From assembly GCA_023333565.1 (NCBI GenBank), contig JAJKFH010001315.1, positions 1,798,001 to 1,862,000 on the forward strand: a stretch of DNA of 64,000 nucleotides, given 5' to 3'. Shown piece by piece: positions 14,101 to 26,100 of the stretch. The stretch's first letter is position 1; every line of letters starts with the position of its first letter. Position numbers and translations under genes: made by a program. The stretch comes from Puffinus mauretanicus (taxonomy: Eukaryota > Chordata > Aves > Procellariiformes > Procellariidae). The notes under the pieces are model-generated. The model was not told where the DNA came from, made no database searches, and saw nothing but the letters and a program-made list of their open reading frames with translations.

Positions 14101-17100
14101 ATCGTAGAATAGTTTGGGTTGGAAGGGACCTTTAAAGGTCCTCCCCCCGTGCCATGGGCAGGGACATCTTCAACTAGATCAGGTTGCTCAGAGCCCCGTC
14201 CAGTCTGACCTTGAATGTTTCCAGGGATGGGGCATCTACCACCTCTCTGGGCAACCTGTGCCAGGGTTTCACCACCCTCATTGTAAACCATTTCCTCCTT
14301 AGATCTAGTCTGAATCTACCCTCTTTTAGTTTAAAACCATTACCCCCGTCCTATTGCAACAGACCCTACTAAAAAGTTTGTCCCCTTCTTTCTTATAAGG
14401 CCCTTTAAGCATTGAAAGGCTGCAGTAGGGTCTCCCCAGTGCCTTCTCTTCTCCAGGCTGAACAACCCCAACTCTCTCAGCCTGTCCTCATAGGAGAGGA
14501 GTTCCATCCCCCTGATCATTTTTGTGTCCCTCCCCTGGACCCGCTCCAACAGGTCCATGTCTTTCCTGTGCTGAGGGCTCCAGAGCTGGACGCAGGACTG
14601 CAGATGAGGTCTCCCCAGAGCAGAGGAGAGGGGCAGAATCGCCTCCCTCGACCTGCTGGCCACGCTGCTTTTGATGCAGCCCAGCTTACGGTTGGCCTTC
14701 TGGGCTGCGAGCGCACATTGCCTGCTCATGTCCAGCTTTTCATGCACCAGTACCCCCAAGTCCTTCTCGGCAGGGCTGCTCTCAATCCCTTCATCCCCCA
14801 GCATTAGCGTTAATGTTAGCGTTAGTTCCCTTTTGAAAATCTTGACAGTCAAAATGTCAAGTGTATTTCCATAAGAATGATCTAATATTTCAAAATGGGC
14901 ATTTCTTAATAACCTTCTTTCAGCAGCGGTCCAGAAATGTAAAAATTCAGGTCAGGTTGCTGAGAGATTAAAGAGACCATGGAAACTTGAGAAGGTGTCT
15001 TTGTATTGGTTAAATTTGTGTTTTGCCACTAAATATAAATTACTGAAGAGACGCTTTGTTTTGCAGTCTGAGGAAAAAAGAATGGAGTGCTGGATGAAAC
15101 TAAGCAAATTACATATTGATTTGGTAATGGTGGAATATGACAAATTCACAGTTAATGTACGTGGTACCTTTACTTTAAGACACTGAAGGCTTAGACAGAA
15201 ACCGTTTTAATTCAAGTTTCTTGACTTCGTTGGGCTTTGAGTTAGACCGACTGATTAAAGTTTCAAGTAGGACTGAAGATTTTAGAACTGGAGTTAAACT
15301 TTTTTCTTTTCACTAAATCCATTATTTCTGAAGATCTCTCTTCCTAAAGGTTTTGAAATATAACTTTTCAACATGGAATAGTAATTAATCAACTAACTAT
15401 GTAATGCATGCCAGAGTACTAAAACTGATTACAGTAACTGGTTACACAGCATTTAGTAATGTGCCATTACTCACATGTTGTGTCCCTTCCTTGCTCTTAT
15501 CCTTTTATATGAGCCTATTTTTTATTATTTAAGAGTTTAAAAATATTACCTAAGAAATAATTATGTTAACACCAAGATGATATTGTTCAACATTATAGTG
15601 TATTGTCATAACATAAGTATAAATGAAATAAAAATGCTTTAGAGATACTAATCCGTTTCAATAGTTTTCTCTTGCATGTGAGCTAGTTTAAAAAAAAAAA
15701 GTCTAAAGGCTGTTTACTCACACAATGAGGAACAATTATTGATAATTTTGAACTTATTAAATACCATGCATTGTGGAGTTTTCCTTTAACAGTATTGCCC
15801 TTAGATTATGAACTTGTTTTTCCCCAAAATTGTTGCAATGATTCTGTATTCTTTTTTCACTCATGAAATAGAGGTATGTGGAGCCTGTAAGAAATGGTGT
15901 AACTGTATGCTGTAGCATAGCCATGCCTCTTCTGCAAACAAATTTCCACAGTTGTGTTTCCACAGTTGCTGTTTTTTATCTCTGAAGTGTATAGACCCTG
16001 TATTAGAAAAGCAGAGAGGAAGAGCAAAGGAAAGAAAAACTTAATTTTCCCCACAAGCTTCTAAGGTGACTTTGCAAATAAAGTGAAACACAAGAGGTGA
16101 AGGAAGCTTCCCTTTTCGTGACTACGAAATCAAGTTCAAGCAGGCTACAGGGGGATGGATGGGCAGCCTCAGTTCAGAATAGTTTACAAACATTCCCGAG
16201 CAGGTTATACAAAATATGGATGAGGAAATATAGGAAAGTTTTTGTCGCTAAGTATAAATTGTGCAACCAGTTGAAGGCAAATCTGGGGCCCTCTTAGTGG
16301 TTCGGCGGTGGTCCTGCTTCATTCTTCTGCAGTCATACTGTAATATCTGAAGCTGTTTAGTTTCTACTGCAGTTGAAAGAGGTTGCTAATGCAAGCTTGT
16401 GTCTCATAGATAATGAAGGAAAAAGTCCATGACAGGTATTTGTTATGGGAGGAAGGGTAAGTGTAATTAACTTTTTTCACTGAGGTTTTAACTAGCTTGC
16501 TCAAATTATCAATATAGAGCTCTTGGTGCAAGCGTTACTACATTATTACATGATAGAAAATATCTTGCTGTAATTCCCAACACTCTTGAAACTGCGATTG
16601 GGCAAGTCTGAGCAAATCCTGTTTTGTGTTGTGTGTTTTGTATGTGTGTTTTGCAAAAGTAAAAAAGTCTTATGGTTGGATGAACAATCTACCCATAATA
16701 TAACAAGATAGGTAGATATCCAGTTGTAGCTTCTGTAATGGCAAATTATATAGACTATAAACCTCAAGGATCGGAGTGACATAAGAGCATATGATTACTA
16801 CTGCTCATGGAGTTCTGAGTTGTAAGGTTTGGGGTTTTTAATTTTTACATCTTTAACAAGCTATTACTAAACTTTTGTTTGAAACAGATAGAAAATAATG
16901 GACCTCTGATCAACATGATATACAAAGTGCTGAAGAACTCAGCACAAGGGTTACTATCCAGTATACATGTAAGACTGCTTGCATCTGAAATGTGCTCATC
17001 CCATTGCTTTTTAAAATAGCAGTCAATGTTTACATACTCTGGCTTTTACAGGTGTCTTATGGTAAACAGTAAAGCTTTCTGTAAGATTTTAATTTTTCTT

Positions 17101-20100
17101 CCCCCCCCCCTTTTTTTTTTCCTTTTTTTTTTTCCTTCCCCTTTTGGAGTCTGTATGCGAAATTATGGCTGACCTCAGTGTTTGGTTTCATTTTATCATG
17201 TTTTGAAAATGATTGTGTCAAGTAGTGACCCCTATGTGTAATTTTGAAAATGTGAAAGCATGCTGAATCTTCATTATGTTCTCATGTTCACTGCTTGATA
17301 ATTAACAAATTCTTTACAGTTCTGATTATGTAATTTAAAATATTCCCAAAACCTGTAGACTCTGTTTTTTATGTAAATTCCATTGATTGAAAGACTTTTG
17401 CATTCTCTTAGCTTGCAGGTAATTAAATATGTAAAATTATTACTTTGACATGCTAGTATTTATGCTTACATTTAATTATTTGTCACTATTACATAGGATT
17501 TAGCATTTAAATAATTCCATTAATACTTTTGAAAGAAAGGGGTTTTCTTACATAAAACACATCATTGTGAAAATGAAAATTTCCGAAAACTGAAAGTTTT
17601 GAGAGGCAGTAAATGCTTTTGGTTTTGGTGGGGGGGGAGTAACGTTTCACCACATGAAGACACATGAGAAGTCTTTGAATGGAGTCTACCATTGGAGGAG
17701 AGAAGACAGTAAACATAAATGATGACCATACTCTTCTGTCTTAAACCTACTTTGCTATTTGAAAATACTATGTGTAGATGGCTAACTTCATATAACATGT
17801 TAAATGAGAAACTGAGATTGTATCAAAGATTTATCTACACTTAAAGTAAAATTTAATTACTTCAAGAAAGCTAGCATGATCCTGTAGGTACCTGTTAGGT
17901 TAATACGTAAACTATGTAGCGTCCTGTCTGGAGATTGCCAGTCAGATTCGGTAAAAAAGCAAACTACTGTTTCTACCCCACCAAAGAGACCAACAACTTC
18001 TGCTCTTACATTATTAAACGCAATATTTAGGTGAACTTTTCTTCATAAACTCTTGCCTGTATATGAATAGAAATATACTGTATGTGAGTACTATAATTCT
18101 AAACATCAGGTGTTTCTTTCGTAAGATAGTGTTTGCTTTAATGAATCTTTAAAAATGTTCTAATCTAGTAATATTAAGTCATTAGATTTTAAGGCTTTTA
18201 AAAACTGTATGATTAATGAGCTGTATTATATTGCCATTCTCTTAACCTCATTTATTCACAGAAAGGGTCCCATGTAGACAGTGGAAATAATAAACTTTTC
18301 TGCAGAGATAGACATGCCTTCATTTTAAGATTGCTGTGAAGGTTGGAAGTATAATATAGTATAGTTTCTGTACTGATTTAAAAACTGTGTTATGTGAGAA
18401 GATAATCTTCTCACCAGAAATTGAATATGAAACGAGTGATTTATGGAATGAGAGATTTGTTATATTATAAACACGTCAAAATAGATTAATTACATTTAAT
18501 TCCACTATAGCAGTTTTATAGCAGTCTGTTTTTAAAAAAATTCACCCTGTGCTATGGAAGAGACTATCCTTTGTAGAATGAAGTGGTTGCCAAAAAGTTG
18601 TATTTTTAGTCATTAATTAATGCTGTTATTCTTGCAACCGTGCGTTTAAAGGAACTATTCAAGTCCTTTGGCTTCAAGAAAGCTATTAAAGCTGAACTGT
18701 TAAAACTATTAGGTTTTGCAGGAACAGGACCTTTGTAACCATAGACAAGTGAGAGTATGCTGTTTTGTACAGAATTTTAAGCTACTGTAAGAGTTATTAA
18801 ATAGCCTAACATAACTAGTACTCCTTTCTAATAACATTTTTTAAAAACTAAAGCCATATTTGAAAAGACTTGTATCCAAAATTTTAATCATCTTTCTTAA
18901 TAACCGTGAATATTTAACAAAACTTTTCTTTTCATTGTTGAAGCATAATTAGGTTTTAGTTTGCAACAAATTTCTCAGACCTTTAAAACCTATTCCTCTT
19001 AGGTGACAGGGCGTGACACGTTAAAAGAACGAAGTACCAAACCTGTCAAGATTGCTGAAAGTGATATTGATGTAAGTATCAAATACCATTTCAGAACTTG
19101 CATTGTTTTGGCTATTTATGTTGTACTGTTACGTGTTCATATTATTATGCTCTTTGGGGTAAAAGATTGCTAGTGGAGACTTTTCTGCTTGGTTTTTAAA
19201 ATCTAACATTATATATTTATATGATTTCATTTTCAGGTCAAGCTAAGCATTTTCTGTGAGCAGGACAGAATTCTGCAGGACTTGGAGGACAAAATAAGAG
19301 CCCTTAAGGAAAATAAAGTAAGTAGATTAAAAAGGGTTTTATAAAATAAAATAACAACTTTCACCTAATCATAAAATACGGAATTACAAACAAAAGATCG
19401 AGTTACTGGATGCTGCTTGCATTGTAGTAGTTTTCTTTGGACATGTGTATAAACTTATATAAGGAAAAGAATTGGTTTTTATGTTAGGATGAGTACCCAC
19501 TTTTAGAAAACATGTTTTTGAAAATGAGTGTTTTAAAACCACATACACTTAATTTTATGGCATTTATTACAAATTGGAGTACATACATTTTTCTGTGTAG
19601 TTTTGCTTTATGTCTTAATATGTATATGGTGTGAGGCGGAATCATGTTTCATTTGCAGTTCTTTCCACCTGCACAAACATTGTTTGCATAAATAGCAGCG
19701 TGCTATTGAGCTCTTATTGTAACTTGTGTGGTGGTTTGTTGGGTTTGTTGTGTTTTTTTTTTTTAAATGGAGTGAGAGAAGGGAGAGACATTCAAACTGT
19801 AATAATTTCAGAAACCTATGGTGGTTTATATATAGTACTGTGAGCTTAGTTCTGAGGGTTATGACTGAAATGCTGGGATATCTCCTGTGACAAGTTGTAG
19901 TTGGAACCCACCTCCCTTCCTCCGTGCCCATTCAAGTTAGAGTTCAAATAGTAAACAGTAACAAAATGGTTTGCCTTTCCTTGTCTTTCCTTGCCTGTAT
20001 GTATCTTTACTTGCTTCACTGCCTGTGAGCTATAGCTGTCAATAAATTGAGGTGGTTCAGAAAAAAATCTATTCTAAAATGGAAGTACTGTCCAGATAGA

Positions 20101-23100
20101 TCCTTCGGAAGAGCTACTGTGCAAAAATTATTCAGTGTTATTTACTCCTGAGTGAATGAATCGGGCCTACTTAGTGTTTTAGACAATATTTTAATCCCTC
20201 ACATGGCTAGTTTAACTACAGCGGTGAATGAGAACCTACCCTTAAATAAACAGCTAATGCTGTGCTGTGGTAGGGCTGTCGCAGTTCTGTACTGCTTAGT
20301 GGGAATTTTTCTGAAACTGTACATTAGTTTTGTACAACTGTAAACGGAAGAATTCCCCTCTCACTGCTTTGTGTTTTCCACAGTTTTGGCTACTTAATGG
20401 AAAGATTTAATGAAAAATATCAGATAATTTTGGTTATAATAGTTAATTAAGACTCTTGCATTTTTTTATTTACATCTTCGTCTCCACAACAGGAGACCAA
20501 TCCTAACCTCTAGTGGCTTATAGGAAAGACTGGGGAGATGGAAAACAACTTCTATTTTCCCGCAGGTAGATCCATAAAATTCCATGTAAATGTTGTAAGC
20601 TTACCGCTATCTTCTTCTTTGCTAGGATCAGCTGGAGTCCGTTTTGGAGGTTTTACACAGGCAGATGGAACAGTACAAAGACCAACCACAACACGCAGAA
20701 AAAATTTCTTACCAGCAGAGGCTTTTGCAAGAGGATCTCATACATATTCGGGCTGAAATATCCAAAGTTTCAACGGTATGTGGTTTTGGTTTCAAGAAAA
20801 CCATAATTAAAATACCAGTTAGAGTAAAACTGTATAGTTTTTTGGATAGAGGAGTTAAGTCGTGTTCTGAACTGATTTGGTTAAGGTACAGGATACTGAA
20901 CCAGAACAAAAAAATGTAAACAATCTCTCAGCTTTTCTTTTCAATATCCCTTTCCCATTCTCACCCCCATCCCCTACACTCAAAAAAAAAAAAAAAGCTC
21001 AAAAAAATTTTTTTAGACATTTTTAATTTATGTATGGGGCTTATACTACAAATCTTTCAGCTAGTCCTTTGAAAATACAAATGTGATTCCATGGTATTTT
21101 TCCAGGGGAAAAGGAATTGGGAAAGTCTGTTGATATTTCAGTCAAAATTTACTTATGTTATGACTTAATAAAATTGAAATGCAATTTAATGTTGCATTTT
21201 TATTAATAAAAGTATTTCTAAGAATTGGCCATGAAAGAGAGTATATTAAACCTGGGTGTTGTGTACTCAGTATATTATTCCTGCCTCTTAATGAATATGG
21301 GACCAGCTCTTCATAAGATTGTTTCTAGAATTGCATGAACACCTTTCCTATAGTAAGATCTGAACATTAAAATGCCAGTATTATTTAAATATATATATAT
21401 GCACAGTGTTTTGTGCCTGTAGAAAATGTATGACTTTCACAGACAGCATTTAAAATTTAATCGGGGGCATAAATAGCAAGTAATTGTAAGAATGGCTGTA
21501 CTGGTCCGGTCCAAGGCTCCTTCTAGCCAGGGTTCTGGCTTCAGCAGTGGGCATAAGCAGACGCTTAGGGAAGAGTAAGGATAGGAGAGGTGGGTAGTAT
21601 TTGCTATCATAACCAATCCAGCTTGTATTTTTGGCTCAGGGAATTCCTGAGGCTGTTGTGGGTTTTTTTTTGGTTTGTTGGGGGTTTTTTTGTCTATTTA
21701 GTAATCCTCAGTAGATCATTTCCAAGAACCTGTACAGTCTCCTATTAAATTTTGTGAACCTTTTGCATCCAAAACATCATTTGGCAAGGTGTTACACCGA
21801 TCTTTTCCCCACTGCGTGGACAGCCACTTTCTTTTATTTCCTTTCAGCCTGACTTGTACACGTTTTGTGTGGTATACCCTTGTTCTTGTATAAGAAAGGA
21901 TGGGGAACAGTCAGTCGTTACCACTCTCTCCGTGCCACTCATGGTTTCATAGACCTCCATTATTTCTTCCCCTCAACTCCCAAGTGATCTCTTTTCTAGA
22001 CTTCAGAGAAAAAGCCTGCTTCATCATTCCTTACATAAAAATGCTCCAGACACTTGATTTTACTCAGTTCTGGGTCAGAAGGCAGACTGTGGTGCCATGG
22101 ATGCTGGAAACAATCTAAGTAAGGGTGATTGGATAGCCTTATTTTCCAGGTGTCTGCTTGTTTATTCACTTCTAATGACATTACACAGTCTGTAGAACTT
22201 TTAAAGAATAACCTGCTTTGTGTTTCAAAACATGAGTTCTGGTTTAGGTGACTGTTTGGATTTTAATTATAAACTTGTTATAAATAGAGGAGTAAGGTAA
22301 AAGGAAATGGAACTGGAGTAGACTTGATTCCTTCATAGCATATTAGTCATAGTTCAAATTCTATTAAATGCCAGTTTTATGCTTAAGAAAGCATAAAGTT
22401 TTGTGTGAGGAAGCTGGCCAGAACTTTTTAACTAGGGATTCTTGACTTGATCTTGCTATAAAGCATTTTCAAGTTTATCATCAACACTAAGCAAGAATGT
22501 AGACTACAAAATGGATTTTTTGCTTCTTTTTATAATAGAACAACACCATCTTAAAAACACTTTGGTGCTCAATTAGAGAATGGATAGAGTGATTTTGAAG
22601 TTTATCGTAACATTGTATTAGAGCATTCCCTCTGTTAATAGGAAATGGAAAATGCCTGGAATGAATATCTGAAACTAGAAAAGGATGTGAGCCAGCTGAA
22701 AAAAGCCTTACAGGAACAGATGAATAGTTCATTGGTATCTCAGGTGAGTCCATTTCCAGACACTGGTTTACTTATGAGATGATTTTGTCTGAACTTGAAA
22801 GCTATCATCCCGTAAGAGAAATTCTCCACAATTTTTGCACTGTATTCAGCTGTCATGTAGCTTAATTTGCAAAGTTCAGACATTGTAACAGCACACTGCG
22901 CAGTAACTAGCTATCTTGGTATGTGTAGTAGTTTCTCATGAGTTGTCTATGCAAATTTGTCATTATTTTATTATGTTTTTATTACATGCTGACATCTTGA
23001 CATTGATAAGGTATTTAATTTATAAGACGATGGAGGACGACTTAGTCTTCCATTTATTTGATCTGACATTGTTGGCTTCTTTATCCATTTTTAAGAACAT

Positions 23101-26100
23101 CAGTCACTAGCTTTTTATTGTCATTACTTGTTCTTTGTCATGTTCTTCTATTTATGGAAGATTTATTTCTGCAGATTGTTTTGTGAAGTGGAATAAGTGT
23201 TTAACAGCCATCGGTAATTGAAAGACATCTCGGTTTTAAATCAATTATTCAGTTTTGAATCTTACAAAGAAGCTTTGTTTGAAGCTAAATTATTCTGTTT
23301 GCTGAACTGGATGTGGCATACCAGATTATTTCTGCATACCTGCTTACAACTGGTGATTTTATTCTTAGAGCAAGGAATACAGTCCAGATTATTTTTTCTG
23401 TGTTTAAGCAGAACAGTTTTATTTAGAAGACAAAACACAAGGAACAAAGCTGTTGTATACATTTTGCTCAAATCTTAGCCTACTTTTCCAAATATCCTGG
23501 ACCAAATTTGTTTATTTGCAACAAATACCTGATCAGATATGAATTGAAGTCTACTTATTTTCACTATTAATGGATAAATGTTTTGTATCAAAGCAAGAGT
23601 TGTAAAACTTTTTTAGATTGCATCAGTCGTCAAAGTCCATTTTCATTTAGTTTTAATTTTGGAGATGGGGGAGTGATTCAGTTTCTAGAGCCAGAATATT
23701 ATGTAATTGAGCTCAGCTGTAGAATACATCCCTCCAAAAAAATCTCAGGGGTATTTTAGAATAAAATCGTCCCTGTATGAAGTTATTTTGTTTAACAAAG
23801 GGAAATTACAGGTTTAAACAAAATATACTTTGTTAAAGTACTTTAACAAACAATTTCCAGTTGTGCATTGAGTGTGCTTAAAATGGACGTGTGGCATGTG
23901 ATTTAGCAATACATATAGAAGGGAATGCGGTTTGCACAGAAAAAATGTTAACTCAGGTTTAGTGTCATCTCATATCACATACATGCATAATTATAAAAAA
24001 ATACACATGCACGCACACACACAAACATACGCACTTTGGGGTTTGTGTGTGTATACTTACATATATATATGTATATACATATAGGCATAGATTTTAAAAA
24101 ACGTTTCTGAATACCTATTTTGGAGATACTAAGGGGAGCTGATATTTTCAGAAAGTACTGAATGTTTTTAAAACTCTATTCCTTCAAAGAAGTCTCACTT
24201 GAAGTCCCCATAATAGTTAGAGTTTTTTTGATCTCTGCCCAAGGGTATGTAGACTCGAGATTGTTTATCTAGTATTTTCCAGTAGCACTAAATTAATACA
24301 CATGTATTTAAAAAAATGTAGTCTTCATGGAATATTATTATTAAAAATTCAATACATTTGCAGGCTCAAGTTGCTGTAGGAAACAGCTACTGTTGTTTCT
24401 ATATAGCATTAATTAAAGGTTAAACCTAAATGTTTCAAGCAGCTCGGTCAGAGTAAATCTTGCTTTAAGAGTGTAGCTTCATTGTCTTTTGCTTAAGGGG
24501 TTGGGGGGATCTGGGCATGCTGAAATTAACTGAGGCGTGGTATTTTGTCAGTGATAACTTTTTAGTTGGTGTTTCTCCTCTGGTTTTATAAACCATTCTA
24601 AATTATGTTTCTGTGTGAAGGAAGTTAGAGAAATTGATTTATCTCTCCAAGTTACCTTTTCATGCTTGCCCATAAAGTATATTTATACCCTTTCATGAAC
24701 AGCAATCTTGGCTTTCATAATTTAAAAATAAATTCATCTGTTTATCTTTTAGATCTAGTCCATTTTTGATCTAAAATATTCCCTTCACATCAATATTTAA
24801 GTAATGGAAAGAAATAATATTAAAAGATCTCCTGGCTTTTGTACATTACTGATCGAACATTTTCTGAGTGGTTTCAGAAGCAGGAAATTTTGTACATGTA
24901 GGAGGTTTTTTTAACCAGTTCTGAGGCTTGATTATTGCAAATCCATCATTTGGTTCCTTGTAGTATCATTAATCTCAGAAAAATGAAATGAAACGTACAA
25001 ATTTATAGTTTGTATCCTGACAATCTTTCAAGAAATGTCCCATCTATGGAGTGAGTTTACTACAGGCAAATAACGTTCTTCGTCATTTAAACGTTTGTGT
25101 TCTTGGCACCCTGTTTGCTGATCTGTAACTGGCTGAGCATATTTTCTGATCTAAGACAGAAAGTGGAAAGCAATTTATATGCCTTCCTTAGCTCTATGAG
25201 GTGTAAGAGCTTTTACTAAAGTTTTTCTCTTTGAGGCTTATAGGATTAATTAGCGGGTATTTTGCAGCTCATGGCAAGTGATGGATTTCTAGAGTTCTTG
25301 AGCAGTTTCTAAGCAATTCTTAACTACAGTGTTTCACTGCCTTCTGCTTTCTTTAGTAAAACCAAGAGGAAAACGATATTATTAAGTTTATTCTTAATGC
25401 CAATTTCTGAAGGCAGAATTACCAGGCTTTGATTAAGTAGATGAGAATAGCTATTTCTGATGATTGCAGTGAACATCACAAATGGTGGTGGCTTCAGTAG
25501 CCAAGGCCTCTGGCTGCAAGATGCAATCAAAGGCGGAGTGCGGGCTGTAGGCAAAGCTTCCCTTTCTTTCCTCCTGGAAAGCCTTGGTAAAGCAAATAGG
25601 ATGCAAGATGAGACCAAATCCTGGAACAGCACCAATATATTGTTTCAGCTTTACCCCCAGTCTTCTACAGGAGGTCTTCCAAGACTCAGAAAATGCTATA
25701 ATAAATTTTATGGGCAAGATATGTTGGCTTGTGTTGGTGGGATTTTTAAAAAATTTTAAAATAATTATTTAACTCATTTCTAGACTCATAAGTTTTCATG
25801 TAAGTTCTGAAACATTAGTTTGGTTTTGATATCAAAAGAAGGATAAGCCCATAATAAATTAAAAATGAGATATAATTGATTTTTTTTTTCTTTTACCACA
25901 AACATCAGGAGAAAACACAAATACAAAAAGACTTGTGGAGAATTGAAGATGTTACAGCTGGCTTGAGTGCAAATAAAACAAACTACAAAACCATAGTAGA
26001 GTCTATCAAAAATCCAGGTAAGGAGAACATAATTAAAACTTAAAAAATACACAAATGCAGCTGAATCTTTGGGTCTGTGCAAATAGTCTAGAAGTTTGTT

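Larger units (their letters stand above)
12527..16887. other. PLEKHA7 intron with a CR1 insertion
   Basis: This is a 4.4-kb intron. It contains an (AT)n run at 13559-13573, the CR1 element at 14092-14810 and the doubtful exon at 15067. A 12-bp direct repeat TTTCCACAGTTG lies near 15943-15970. The rest is AT-rich and unassigned. Confidence 0.6.

Noticed and set aside
14412..14807. 131-codon + strand frame
   Set aside because: It is the antisense shadow of the CR1 element.
17098..17143. Strong polypyrimidine tract like a splice acceptor
   Set aside because: No AG followed by an open exon of fitting phase and recognisable product. It is treated as a simple repeat.
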